From positions 67,659 to 131,658 of the forward strand of contig NZ_JARNTW010000005.1 in NCBI RefSeq assembly GCF_029433105.1: DNA of 64,000 nucleotides, in the 5' to 3' direction. The notes beneath the pieces were generated by a model. The model ran no database searches and was not told the origin of the DNA. It saw only the letters and a program-made list of their open reading frames with translations. Of this stretch, positions 55,312-64,000 are shown piece by piece. Each line of letters opens with the position of its first letter. Within the stretch, counting starts at the first letter, position 1. The translations under genes and the position numbers were made by a program. This stretch comes from Runella sp. MFBS21. Its GTDB lineage: Bacteria; Bacteroidota; Bacteroidia; Cytophagales; Spirosomataceae.

Positions 55312-57264
55312 ATGAAAAAACTTCTACTTTTTGGCCTTTTTATTATTCAATTTTCTGCTTCTGCCCAACTCAAGCTTGCGCGTCTTTTTTCTGACCATGT
55401 GGTATTGCAGCGTCAAAAACCGATTCCTGTGTGGGGGTGGGCTAAGCCCAAAGAAAAAGTAACCATCACCCTAGCAGGCCAAAAACAAATAATAACAGCC
55501 GATGCTACAGGGAAGTGGACAGTAAAACTTTCGCCTATGGAGGCAGGTGGGCCTCACCAAATGGTGGTGACGACCAAATCTGAAAAAATCGAAGTGAAAG
55601 ATATTTTGATGGGAGAAGTATGGCTGTGTTCGGGGCAATCCAACATGGAATGGCCCGTGAAGCAGGCCGATAATTATAAAGAAGAAAAGAAAAACGCTGA
55701 TTTTCCCCAAATACGGCACTTTTTTGTGGGGCATGAAGTCACGATTACTCCCCAAAAAGAATTGGCAGCGGGTGAATGGAAAATCTGTAATGAAGAAAAC
55801 GTCGGGAATTTTACGGCGATAGGGTTCTTTTTTGCGAGAGAATTGTACCAAAAACTTAAAGTGCCTATTGGATTACTACATTCGTCGTGGGGGGGCTCGC
55901 AGGTAGAGGGATGGATTAGCAAAGAAGCCATGCTTACAAATGATGAACTAAAAGCCTATGCCCAGGCATTGCCCAAAACTTGGGAAGAAGCGGATGCGAT
56001 TTTGGACAAAAAAACGCGTAAACAATTGCTCGGAAGCGAAGGGGTTCCCACTCCAGCTGACGAGAAAAATTACACTGAAGCGGGATATGATTTTTCAAAG
56101 TGGCTAAAAGCAGGAAGCCCTTTGGGGCAGTGGGATTGGAAAGGCATTTGGATGTTTAGAGGTAAAGGTTTTATGGCTTGTGAGGTAGAGGTTTTTGATG
56201 AGATGATTTCTCAGCCTACTACACTAGGACTCGGAATTCAAGATAGTTTCAACGAAATCTACATCAATGGGCAATTGGTCTCGGAAGGAATCGTAGAAGG
56301 GACACGCAAGATTACAATTCCTGCACAAAGTTGGAAAAAAGGCAAAAATCAATTGGTGGTCAAATTCGGAAATATGGTACAATTTCCGTGGTATGGTTTG
56401 GGAGTAAATGGCAGTCCCGACGATTTGTATGTAAGTACCAAAGACACAAAAGTAAGCTTGGCATCGGGATGGTATTTGATGCCGTCTTTTGCAGAGCCTC
56501 ACACCTACAATCATAGCAGCAACAATGTCGGTACTACTATCTATAATGCGATGATAGAACCGCTTCTTCCATTTGGTATAAGAGGAGCCTTGTGGTATCA
56601 GGGGGAATCAAACGCAGGACGGGCTTACCAGTATCGCCAAACTTTCCCACTGCTGATTCAGGATTGGCGCAAAAAATGGAATGACACGTTTTCATTTTAT
56701 TTTGTACAATTATCAAGCTTTGGGGCCTATCAAAATAGCAACAATGGTAGTAGCTGGGCCGAGCTTCGGGAAGCTCAAACCATGACTTTGTCGGTACCCA
56801 AAACAGGCATGGCCGTGACGATTGATGTCGGAAATCCCAAGGATATTCACCCTACCAACAAACAAGACGTAGGGCATCGCCTCGCACTCAATGCCCTCAA
56901 GTTTGACTACGGGCAAGAGGTACTTCATTCGGGACCTATGTATGAGTCGGTGCAGTTTGATGAAGATAAGGCTATCATTTCTTTCAATTTTGCGGGTGAC
57001 GGCTTGAGCGTCAAAGATAAATTTGGGTACGTAAAAGGCTTTGAAATTGCGGGGGAAGACAAGGTATTTTATTATGCCAAAGCCGAAATCATCGGTGATA
57101 AAGTAGAAGTATATCATCCCAAAGGTCAAAAACCTATTGCTGTGCGCTACTCATGGGCAGATGCCCCAGAAGATGCCAATCTTTTCAACAGCGAAGGACT
57201 CCCGGCTAGCCCTTTTCGAACCGACAATTGGGCAGGAAAAACAGTAGGTAAAAAATTTGAATAA
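55312..57264 (+). CDS. Sialate O-acetylesterase-family carbohydrate esterase
   Basis: This 650-residue protein starts at ATG 55312 with signal peptide MKKLLLFGLFIIQFSASAQ. It has the SGNH/SASA motif LCSGQSNMEWPV and the late His-containing motif HPTNKQDVGHRLA. A jelly-roll insert (about 280-400) splits the hydrolase domain, as in 9-O-acetylesterases. In a mannan locus it may remove acetyl groups from acetylated mannan so that the endo-enzymes can act. Confidence 0.87.
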   Translation: MKKLLLFGLFIIQFSASAQLKLARLFSDHVVLQRQKPIPVWGWAKPKEKVTITLAGQKQIITADATGKWTVKLSPMEAGGPHQMVVTTKSEKIEVKDILMGEVWLCSGQSNMEWPVKQADNYKEEKKNADFPQIRHFFVGHEVTITPQKELAAGEWKICNEENVGNFTAIGFFFARELYQKLKVPIGLLHSSWGGSQVEGWISKEAMLTNDELKAYAQALPKTWEEADAILDKKTRKQLLGSEGVPTPADEKNYTEAGYDFSKWLKAGSPLGQWDWKGIWMFRGKGFMACEVEVFDEMISQPTTLGLGIQDSFNEIYINGQLVSEGIVEGTRKITIPAQSWKKGKNQLVVKFGNMVQFPWYGLGVNGSPDDLYVSTKDTKVSLASGWYLMPSFAEPHTYNHSSNNVGTTIYNAMIEPLLPFGIRGALWYQGESNAGRAYQYRQTFPLLIQDWRKKWNDTFSFYFVQLSSFGAYQNSNNGSSWAELREAQTMTLSVPKTGMAVTIDVGNPKDIHPTNKQDVGHRLALNALKFDYGQEVLHSGPMYESVQFDEDKAIISFNFAGDGLSVKDKFGYVKGFEIAGEDKVFYYAKAEIIGDKVEVYHPKGQKPIAVRYSWADAPEDANLFNSEGLPASPFRTDNWAGKTVGKKFE

Positions 57265-57350
57265 AATACACGCGCTTTTCAAAAACGATTTTGAGGGGTA
57301 ACAATCAAGTGTATAAAAACGAAGTTCTTAAAAATAACAAAGATTAACCT

Positions 57351-58343
57351 ATGACCTATCTTCCTAATCATACTCGCTATGACCACATGACTTATCGTCG
57401 GTGTGGCAAAAGTGGCCTGAGCTTACCCGCTATTTCGCTAGGGCTATGGCATAATTTTGGCGGGGTTGATGTTTTTGAAAACTATCGAGCCATTTTAAGA
57501 GCGGCTTTCGATGCGGGTATTACTCATTTTGACTTAGCCAACAATTATGGCCCGCCTCCAGGGTCTGCGGAAGAAAACTTCGGGATACTTCTTAAAAAAG
57601 ACTTTGCAGCGCATCGAGACGAACTTATCATATCTTCAAAAGCGGGTTATTTGATGTGGCCGGGGCCTTATGGGGAGTGGGGGTCGCGCAAGTACCTTAT
57701 TGCGAGCTGTGACCAAAGCCTCAAACGAATGGGACTAGAGTATGTGGATATTTTCTACTCACATCGTCCTGACCCAAACACCCCTTTGGAAGAAACAATG
57801 GGCGCCCTTGATAGCATCGTACGGCAAGGAAAAGCCTTGTATGTTGGGATTTCTAATTATTCGGCGGAAGATGCGGCTCGAGCTATTGCTATTTTAAAAC
57901 AATTAGGTACGCCTTGCCTGATTCATCAACCCAAATATTCGATGTTGGAGCGCTGGGTTGAAGGTGGACTTTTGGAGGTACTGCAAGAGTCGGGGGTAGG
58001 TTGTATTCCATTCTCTCCGTTGGCGCAGGGGTTGTTGACAGATAAGTATTTAAAAGAAATCCCTCACGATTCGCGGGCTGCTAAAGAGCATGGTTTCTTG
58101 AAAAAAAGTCAACTTACGCCTCAAACTTTGGAAAAAATAGGAAAGCTCAATGAGTTGGCAATCCAACGTGGTCAAACTTTGGCTCAGATGGCACTGGCAT
58201 GGCTGCTCAAAGACAGCCGCATTACGTCGGTGCTGATTGGGGCGAGTCGTGTTTCTCAATTACATGATTCTTTGAAGTGTTTAGAAAACCAGCACTTTGG
58301 TGCGGACGAATTAGCTCATATCGAAACTGTTTTGGCCAATTAG
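57351..58343 (+). CDS. Aldo/keto reductase (YghZ-like)
   Basis: This 330-residue NAD(P)H-dependent oxidoreductase has HFDLANNYGPPPGSAEENFG (catalytic Asp and Tyr), ISSKAGYLMWPGPYGEWGSR (Lys), YVDIFYSHRPDPNTPLEETM and a C-terminal cofactor loop TSVLIGASRVSQL. It resembles the L-glyceraldehyde-3-phosphate reductase YghZ group. It is 2 bp upstream of the GH26 mannanase gene, so it is co-expressed with mannan enzymes, but its substrate is unknown. Confidence 0.9.
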   Translation: MTYLPNHTRYDHMTYRRCGKSGLSLPAISLGLWHNFGGVDVFENYRAILRAAFDAGITHFDLANNYGPPPGSAEENFGILLKKDFAAHRDELIISSKAGYLMWPGPYGEWGSRKYLIASCDQSLKRMGLEYVDIFYSHRPDPNTPLEETMGALDSIVRQGKALYVGISNYSAEDAARAIAILKQLGTPCLIHQPKYSMLERWVEGGLLEVLQESGVGCIPFSPLAQGLLTDKYLKEIPHDSRAAKEHGFLKKSQLTPQTLEKIGKLNELAIQRGQTLAQMALAWLLKDSRITSVLIGASRVSQLHDSLKCLENQHFGADELAHIETVLAN

Positions 58344-58345
58344 GA

Positions 58346-59476
58346 ATGTGGTATAAGTATGTTTTTATGAGTTTGGGACTTGGTCTATCACTCTACAGCA
58401 ATGCTCAAATTGACAAAAATGCGACGAGAGAGACCAAAGCATTGTATCATAATCTAAAAAAGCTCTCCAAAAAACACGTACTTTTTGGACATCAACATGC
58501 TACCGAATACGGACATGGGTGGTCGGGAGAAGCAGATCGTTCGGATGTGAAATCGGTGACGGGCTCGTATCCAGCAGTCATAGGGATTGATTTTATGGGG
58601 TTTTCGGGCAGGTCGCCAGAAGATATTGCCAAGTCAGTGGCTACTTTGCGCCAAAATGTAATAGATACTTACCAGCGAGGCGGGGTAACGACGGTAGCGT
58701 GGCATTTTTCGAACCCCGCTTCTGGAGGAGGATTTTATTGGAAAGATTCGATTTCGGTGGCTGCCATGCCTCTCATCAAACCTTACGGCTCTCACCACGA
58801 AGCCTACAAAGAGATTTTGCGTACGATTGGAGATTTTGCCAAATCGACCAAAGGGCAAGATGGTAAGTTGGTACCCATGATTTTTCGGCCTTTTCACGAA
58901 TTTGACGGAGGATGGTTTTGGTGGGGTAAACCTCACTGTAGCCGCGAAGATTTCATGGATGTTTGGCATTTTACGGTATCTTATTTACGCGATACTTTGG
59001 GGGTGCATAATTTTATTTATGCTTTTTCGCCAGATAATAAATTTACGACCGAAGAGATGTTTTTGGAGCGTTATCCGGGCGATGATTGGGTAGACATGGT
59101 AGGGATGGATAATTACGGAGATTTTGGGCGAGACGGAAAATATAATTTGACCGCGGGTATTCAGAAGCTCAAAATTGTGTCTGACTACGCTCAAAAGGCT
59201 CACAAACTCGCCGCTTTTACGGAGACCGGTTTAGAATCAATTCCCAATACTACATGGTGGACAGAGACGTTGCTCAAAGCTTTAAAAACAGAGAAAATGC
59301 GTTTAGCTTACGTATTGGTCTGGCGTAATGATACGCGAAGCCCTACACACTATTATGCACCTTATCCGGGGCAGGTGAGTGAACCCGATTTTCTCAAATT
59401 TTATCAAGACCCTTATACACTTTTTGAAAATGATTTAAGAAAAATATATAAGAAAAAGTTCTTGGGGCTCTTTTAA
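58346..59476 (+). CDS. Secreted GH26 beta-mannanase
   Basis: This 376-residue protein starts at ATG 58346 (MWYKYVFMSLGLGLSLYSNA as signal peptide). It has GHQHATEYGHGW, the acid/base Glu185 in FRPFHEFDGGWFWWG, and nucleophile Glu293 in FTETGLES, all characteristic of GH26. It cleaves beta-1,4-mannan to manno-oligosaccharides in the periplasm or at the surface, and with the downstream enzymes makes the locus a complete mannan pathway. Confidence 0.93.
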   Translation: MWYKYVFMSLGLGLSLYSNAQIDKNATRETKALYHNLKKLSKKHVLFGHQHATEYGHGWSGEADRSDVKSVTGSYPAVIGIDFMGFSGRSPEDIAKSVATLRQNVIDTYQRGGVTTVAWHFSNPASGGGFYWKDSISVAAMPLIKPYGSHHEAYKEILRTIGDFAKSTKGQDGKLVPMIFRPFHEFDGGWFWWGKPHCSREDFMDVWHFTVSYLRDTLGVHNFIYAFSPDNKFTTEEMFLERYPGDDWVDMVGMDNYGDFGRDGKYNLTAGIQKLKIVSDYAQKAHKLAAFTETGLESIPNTTWWTETLLKALKTEKMRLAYVLVWRNDTRSPTHYYAPYPGQVSEPDFLKFYQDPYTLFENDLRKIYKKKFLGLF

Positions 59477-59545
59477 TAATCTTGGTAGCGTACTGATGGC
59501 TCTCCAAGGTGAATACTTACTATCATAAACAATCACCTTCTTCGC

Positions 59546-60310
59546 ATGAACTACTTTAGCTGTTTGGGATTTATTTTATTGACTCTAAATGCTTTAGGGC
59601 AGCTGATGCCTATCAAAGCAGATGTATATAAATGGCAAAGTGTGGCAGTATCAAAAAAAAATAAAATAGAGCAGCGTTCTATTTTAGAAGGTACGACCCC
59701 TGCTTTCAAGTACATGAAAATCCATGCGGAGACTTTACAGCCTAAGCAAGCCTCTAAAAGCCACCAACACACCCAAGAAGAGTTGATGATAGTAAAAGAA
59801 GGAGAGCTTACTATCACCCTCAATGGCAAAACCGAAACCCTCGAAGCGGGAAGTATTGCGCTTATCATGCCGGGCGATTTGCATGGGTTTGAAAATAAAA
59901 GCGGGCAGCCAGCTACTTACTATGTCATGAATTATGAATCGGTAGAGCCGGTAGACTTGGAAAGAGGAGCGAAAGCGGGCGGGTCGTTGATTGTACATTG
60001 GAATCAAGTTGCTTTCAAAACCCACGACAAAGGGGGACGTAGAAACTTTTTTGACCGTGCTACAGCCCATTCCAAACGCTTTGAAATGCACGTGACGACC
60101 TTAAACGAAGGCTTGATGAGTCACCCGCCTCATACTCATCAAGCTGCCGAAATCTTATTGCTTACCGATAAGCAAGCCCAAGAGAGTATCAATGGTGAAT
60201 GGATAAAAGCGGATGTAGGAGACATTATTTTTTTACAATCTAACGTTCCTCATGCTATCCAAAATATCAGCAAAGGAGCCTGTACTTACTTTGCTTTTCA
60301 ATTTGAATAA
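59546..60310 (+). CDS. Secreted two-domain cupin protein
   Basis: This 254-residue protein has a short signal peptide (ending LGQ, residue ~18). Two cupin domains show metal-binding patterns: SHQHTQEELMIVKEGEL with MPGDLHGF, and SHPPHTHQAAEILLLTDKQ with SNVPHAI. It is 69 bp after GH26. Substrate or enzymatic role is not recognisable; it may bind or isomerise a sugar. Confidence 0.83.
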   Translation: MNYFSCLGFILLTLNALGQLMPIKADVYKWQSVAVSKKNKIEQRSILEGTTPAFKYMKIHAETLQPKQASKSHQHTQEELMIVKEGELTITLNGKTETLEAGSIALIMPGDLHGFENKSGQPATYYVMNYESVEPVDLERGAKAGGSLIVHWNQVAFKTHDKGGRRNFFDRATAHSKRFEMHVTTLNEGLMSHPPHTHQAAEILLLTDKQAQESINGEWIKADVGDIIFLQSNVPHAIQNISKGACTYFAFQFE

Positions 60311-60322
60311 AAAAAATTGCGC

Positions 60323-60925
60323 ATGCTGCCCCAAAATTACCTAGCGGAAAGAGACCCTATTTTGTCAAAAATTATTGAAAATACGCCCACTTTCAAAAAA
60401 ACAGATTGGAACCAAGACGTTTATTTGGCATTGTTGGAGAGTATTGTTTCACAGCAAATTTCGGTAAAAGCCGCCGATTCTATTTTTGCTAGATTTAGAG
60501 CGTTGTTTCCTGAGCAATACCCTCACGCAGAGCTGCTTGTGGTAGCTACTGATGAGCAGTTGCGAAGTGCAGGCTTGTCTTTTCAAAAAATCAATTACCT
60601 GCGAAATGTAGCCACCTTTTCATTGGAGAAAGGAATTGATTATGCTCATTTAGAGGCTCTTGAGGATGAAGAAATCATTGCGTATCTCACCCCTATCAAA
60701 GGAGTAGGACGCTGGACGGTAGAGATGCTTTTGATGTTTGTGATGGAGCGCCCCGATGTATTCCCGATTGATGATTTAGTCATTCGTCAAAAAATGATAA
60801 AGGCTTACGAACTCACCCAAACAGGACGTGAGTTATACAAAACCCTTCACAAAATTGCGGAGCCATGGCGGCCTCATCGTACCTTGGCGTGTCGTTATCT
60901 TTGGCGTTGGCAGCCTGGTGTTTAA
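60323..60925 (+). CDS. DNA-3-methyladenine glycosylase (AlkA-like)
   Basis: This 200-residue HhH-GPD protein starts at ATG 60323. Motifs are ESIVSQQISVKAADSIFARF, the HhH LTPIKGVGRWTVEML, and the catalytic Asp in FPIDDLVIRQ. It removes alkylated bases in base excision repair. It is 12 bp from the cupin gene but is functionally unrelated. Confidence 0.9.
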   Translation: MLPQNYLAERDPILSKIIENTPTFKKTDWNQDVYLALLESIVSQQISVKAADSIFARFRALFPEQYPHAELLVVATDEQLRSAGLSFQKINYLRNVATFSLEKGIDYAHLEALEDEEIIAYLTPIKGVGRWTVEMLLMFVMERPDVFPIDDLVIRQKMIKAYELTQTGRELYKTLHKIAEPWRPHRTLACRYLWRWQPGV

Positions 60926-60995
60926 AGGGATTTTTGGTATAATTTTGGCTAGGTATACTTAAAAAATCGTTATTTTGCGCTCTAAATGAAGTGAT

Positions 60996-61514
60996 ATGGA
61001 CCGTAAGACTCTGACTAGTAGGCAGTATTTTAAATTACTTTCATTGATTTATGGTGTGATGTTGCTAGCTCAGGTAGGTACTGGTACAGTCTTGTTTTTG
61101 TTAAGAAATACCCAATTAGAAGTAACTCCAAATCACGAGATGCTGTCACAAGCGTTGATGTATATTGGTCCTTTTTTAGCGTTTATGCTACCTTTTATGG
61201 GGTGGGCTATTTCAAAACAAACCTTGAAAACCATTTCATCAAAAGAATCTTTGTCGGAGAAATTGCGAAAATATCAGAGCAATTTACTCCTGAAATATGC
61301 TTTTTTTGAAGCTCCTACTTTGGTATCGGCATTTGGGTATTTTCTTACGGGAAATATATGGTTTTTGGGAGCTGGGATTGGGCTGGTGTTGTTTTTTCTG
61401 ACACAAGCTCCCTCTAAAAAGCGTCTTCTAAAGACACTTCCCTTTTCGCCCATAGAAGAAGCCAAACTCAATAATCCCGAAGCCGAAGTGACTGAACTCC
61501 CCATCAAAGATTAA
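60996..61514 (+). CDS. Small four-helix membrane protein, function unknown
   Basis: This 172-residue protein has four hydrophobic segments: LLSLIYGVMLLAQVGTGTVL, ALMYIGPFLAFMLPFMGWAI, FEAPTLVSAFGYFLTGNIWF and LGAGIGLVLFFLTQAP. The C-terminal tail is charged. It resembles uncharacterised Bacteroidota inner-membrane proteins with no assigned function. It lies between a glycosylase and a lysozyme-like gene with 28 bp to the latter. Confidence 0.8.
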   Translation: MDRKTLTSRQYFKLLSLIYGVMLLAQVGTGTVLFLLRNTQLEVTPNHEMLSQALMYIGPFLAFMLPFMGWAISKQTLKTISSKESLSEKLRKYQSNLLLKYAFFEAPTLVSAFGYFLTGNIWFLGAGIGLVLFFLTQAPSKKRLLKTLPFSPIEEAKLNNPEAEVTELPIKD

Positions 61515-61542
61515 GGGAGCGAATTTTATTTGATTTTGTTCT

Positions 61543-62340
61543 ATGGCTCGTCGTGTTAATACTTCTTCTCTTCCTCCCAAAAAACGTCCTCTTCCACCCT
61601 TAGGATGGGCTATCGTTGGGCTTGTGGTAATCTTGATAGGTGTAGGGCTTTGGTATTATAATCGACTCAATATCAACGACTGGAGACATGTACACAAACT
61701 CGGTATACGCTTACCGATGAAATATGAAATTCACGGAATCGATATTTCGAAACACAATGGGCGTATTGATTGGAAGCTTCTGCGAGAAATGAGGTTTGAG
61801 GACTTGCGTCTCCAATTTGCCTTTGTTAAAGCTACCGAAGGAACCTCTCTCATTGACAAGGATTTCAAAAACAATTGGCAACAAGCCGATGATGTGGGGC
61901 TATATCGAGGAGCTTATCATTTTTATATTCCTTGGAAACCCGCTTTGCCACAGTTTGAGAATTTCAAAAAAGTAGCCAAGCTCAAAAAAGGAGATTTGCC
62001 GCCAGTCCTTGATTTTGAAATTGGTACCAATGCTTATAGTCGCGAGCAGGTCATCGAAAATTTGCGAACTTGGCTAAAATTGGCCGAAAACCACTATGGA
62101 GTGCAGCCCATCATTTATACCAATGCTGACTTTTATCGGCGATACATCAAAGACAATCTCGACAACTATCCCCTTTGGATTGCCGATTACTCAGGCTGGA
62201 CGCTAAATCGCTACGATGATGCGACGATTTATTTTTGGCAACATTCAAAAAGTGGGTATTCGGAAGGAGTGCGTGGATTGGTGGACTACAATGTATTTTT
62301 GGGGGATGTGGATGCTCTCAAGAGAATTTGTGTAAAGTAG
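61543..62340 (+). CDS. GH25 lysozyme-like protein with N-terminal membrane anchor
   Basis: This 265-residue protein has one membrane anchor (LGWAIVGLVVILIGVGLWYY, about residues 21-40). The GH25 domain shows HGIDISKHNGRIDWKLL, FAFVKATEGTSLIDKDFKNN, GAYHFYIPWKPALPQFENF and LPPVLDFEIG with catalytic Asp and Glu, then YPLWIADYSGW. It cleaves peptidoglycan between MurNAc and GlcNAc. It is anchored, so it probably works at the cell envelope. Confidence 0.9.
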   Translation: MARRVNTSSLPPKKRPLPPLGWAIVGLVVILIGVGLWYYNRLNINDWRHVHKLGIRLPMKYEIHGIDISKHNGRIDWKLLREMRFEDLRLQFAFVKATEGTSLIDKDFKNNWQQADDVGLYRGAYHFYIPWKPALPQFENFKKVAKLKKGDLPPVLDFEIGTNAYSREQVIENLRTWLKLAENHYGVQPIIYTNADFYRRYIKDNLDNYPLWIADYSGWTLNRYDDATIYFWQHSKSGYSEGVRGLVDYNVFLGDVDALKRICVK

Positions 62341-62341
62341 A

Positions 62342-63439
62342 CTAAGGACGAGCCGGCGTAACACCATAACTCCGTAATTCATCCCTGACTTTTTTGACCC
62401 ATGCTGCTTGGGCGGCTTGGTTGGTTCCGTGGCCAGTCTCGTTGTCGTACTGGATTTGTAACTGACTATGCACCCGATAAAAATCAATGTATTGGTACTG
62501 TAATTCACTGCTGAAATCTTCTACCGAAAAGGTCATCTTTTGAAGATAGCGCTTAAATCGCTCCGCTGCAAGACGAGTGATGTCGAAGTGAAGCTGCTCA
62601 TGGTCAAGTACATAGTCGTTTTTGGAGCCGGGCCTTACCCATGAGATGGTTTTGTCAATCCATATTTTAGGGCGAACATAGAGTTCGATGACTCTATTGG
62701 CAACGACGGTGCGAGCTTCAAACCCAAAACTAGTAAATACTTGAGCCGCCCAGCGACTCAACACGCTCGGTGCTCCTTGGAAGTCAGACCAGTTGAGCGG
62801 GCGCTTGGCATGATAATAAAGAGTGTCACCGTGGTCGATAAGCGTTTCTTCTTCTAGGATGAGCTTCACTTCGCGGGCAAGCAAATCAGAGGTCTTGATG
62901 CCTTTGGCAAACCAATTGTTAAAACCTTTGAGTTCATTTTCCAATAATTTTCTAATCACGCTCTCAATCATCTCTTCGGGTACCACGCCTGCGCGAGTGT
63001 AGGTAGTGGCGGCATTGCCATTGGTGAGAAGTACGCGCCGCCCTTCTCGGTATGTTTCGTAGCCTAGTATCATTTTGACTTCGCCCTTGACACGGTTTTC
63101 GGGAGTAAGTGTCTCGCTAATTCGTAGTTCGTTGATAGTGAGTAAAATAGGCGTAAGAGAATCGGTGTTAACAGGGTTGAAATTTTTCTTTAAGAAAGAT
63201 TCCAGGGCATTGGCCGTGCCACCTTGAAGCTGAGCTGTGAGGGGCTGAGGTCTACTCCAAATCTTGCCGATATTGGTAGTAATAGCCCTATTGTCAATTA
63301 CCTCTAAAATAAAAAAGCCTTTGGGTTGGACGTTTAGGCGAATGGGTTTAAGGGCAATTGTTTGGGTTTGAGTCCAAGCAGAATAGGAGGCTTGTAGCAC
63401 AATAAAACCCAACAAAACACTAAAGATACTACGCTGCAT
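62342..63439 (-). CDS. DUF922 family secreted protein with HExxH motif
   Basis: This 365-residue protein starts at ATG 63439 (MQRSIFSVLLGFIVLQASYS as signal peptide). The C-terminal half has the DUF922 pattern (RPLNWSDFQGAPSV, later VLDHEQLHFDITRLAAERF) with HEQLH as a putative zinc-binding site. Such proteins are thought to be secreted metalloproteases, but biochemistry is lacking. It converges on the lysozyme-like gene; the two stop codons are 1 bp apart. Confidence 0.82.
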   Translation of the reverse strand: MQRSIFSVLLGFIVLQASYSAWTQTQTIALKPIRLNVQPKGFFILEVIDNRAITTNIGKIWSRPQPLTAQLQGGTANALESFLKKNFNPVNTDSLTPILLTINELRISETLTPENRVKGEVKMILGYETYREGRRVLLTNGNAATTYTRAGVVPEEMIESVIRKLLENELKGFNNWFAKGIKTSDLLAREVKLILEEETLIDHGDTLYYHAKRPLNWSDFQGAPSVLSRWAAQVFTSFGFEARTVVANRVIELYVRPKIWIDKTISWVRPGSKNDYVLDHEQLHFDITRLAAERFKRYLQKMTFSVEDFSSELQYQYIDFYRVHSQLQIQYDNETGHGTNQAAQAAWVKKVRDELRSYGVTPARP

Positions 63440-63641
63440 AAATTTCTTATTCGTTACTTTGTGCTGTTCAAAGAGATGCTCCAACAAAGATACTTATGAC
63501 TCTGATTTTAGGAATAATCGACGGTAAGTATCTTGATTGATAATGCTATTAACGGATAATTAACAAAAGAAAGATGAAGAGGGGTCATTTTTTTCTAAAA
63601 GTGATTTGAACCTCATTAAACACAATAATCTAAAACAACTC

Positions 63642-64000
63642 ATGCGTCCTGCTTTTGACGATATTTTTATGGAACTAGCCCAAAACCTAGCGCGTAGGTC
63701 TCACTGTATCAAAGCGCAAGTGGGGGCAGTTCTTACCAAAGACACCCGAATTATTTCGATTGGTTATAATGGTCCTCCTTCGGGTACCCACAATTGTGAC
63801 GAGGAGTTTCCGGGGGTAGGCTGTCCGCGCGATTCCAAAGGAAGCTGTTCGTTGGCACTTCATGCAGAACAAAACGCCATCTTGTATGCCGTCAAAAATG
63901 GAGCTAATTTAGAAGGAACGACTTTGTACGTGACTTTGTCGCCTTGCATTGCTTGCGCGCGCGTGATTTATACGATGAAAATCAAACGAGTCATTTATTT
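63642..64000 (+). CDS. dCMP deaminase (3' end outside window)
   Basis: The gene starts at ATG 63642 (MRPAFDDIFMELAQNLARRS) and is open at the window edge, 119 codons long. It shows the zinc-binding HAE motif (LALHAEQNAILYA) and SPCIACARVI, plus GYNGPPSGTHNCDE, the hallmarks of deoxycytidylate deaminases (ComEB-like), which convert dCMP to dUMP for thymidylate synthesis. Confidence 0.9.
   Translation, partial: MRPAFDDIFMELAQNLARRSHCIKAQVGAVLTKDTRIISIGYNGPPSGTHNCDEEFPGVGCPRDSKGSCSLALHAEQNAILYAVKNGANLEGTTLYVTLSPCIACARVIYTMKIKRVIY

Overview
The window comes from a Bacteroidota chromosome, most likely a Cytophagales-type organism. The evidence is a SusC/SusD pair, type IX secretion (T9SS) C-terminal sorting domains, lipoproteins with Bacteroidota-style lipoboxes, TAnnTTTG-like promoter boxes, and FG-GAP/ASPIC-type outer-membrane proteins. 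Codon use and base composition look even except in the CRISPR-cas block (about 25.8-37.2 kb), which is more AT-rich and full of repeats.

Layout. 1-2.5 kb: the end of a giant secreted protein built from near-identical fibronectin III repeats, then a lipoprotein. 2.5-6 kb: a TrmH/SpoU methyltransferase diverging from a TamL-like outer-membrane assembly protein. 6-11.3 kb (minus): a TolC/HlyD/ABC export trio whose ABC protein has lost its ATPase motifs. 11.7-25.1 kb: a lipoprotein, a T9SS subtilase, a DsbA-like protein, AroQ, an aminotransferase, cytochrome c with a PQQ-type sugar dehydrogenase, an aldo/keto reductase, a CoA-transferase, an S9 peptidase and a WYL regulator. Two small tandem arrays here carry duplicated terminator-like hairpins.

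25.1-37.2 kb: a type I-B CRISPR-Cas locus in the order cas8 (frameshifted)-cas7-cas5-cas3-[RAYT]-cas6-[higB-degenerate mini-CRISPR-higA]-cas1-cas2-cas4-CRISPR (7 repeats, 6 spacers). A dead higB with an intact higA lies just outside cas8. REP-like palindromes have entered between cas3 and cas6, inside the RAYT gene, and at the distal end of the CRISPR array. The most notable feature is the three-repeat degenerate mini-CRISPR placed exactly between a HigB toxin and its HigA antitoxin. Its second pseudo-spacer matches 12 of its first 14 bases to the DNA directly upstream of the cas8 start codon. This suggests a CreR/CreTA-like guide that uses the Cas complex to control cas expression and possibly the toxin.

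37.2-41.2 kb: a DUF5009 membrane acyltransferase-like protein with a GH20 enzyme (minus), then tryptophanase. 41.5-60.3 kb: a beta-mannan utilisation locus with SusC, SusD, an FG-GAP lipoprotein, a sodium:solute symporter, GH130 mannosylglucose phosphorylase, an AGE-family 2-epimerase, GH5, an acetylesterase, an aldo/keto reductase, GH26 mannanase and a cupin. Together these give a route from polymer through mannobiose and mannosylglucose to mannose-1-phosphate and glucose. 60.3-64 kb: a DNA glycosylase, a small membrane protein, a GH25 lysozyme-like protein, a DUF922 protease-like protein, and the start of a dCMP deaminase cut by the window end.
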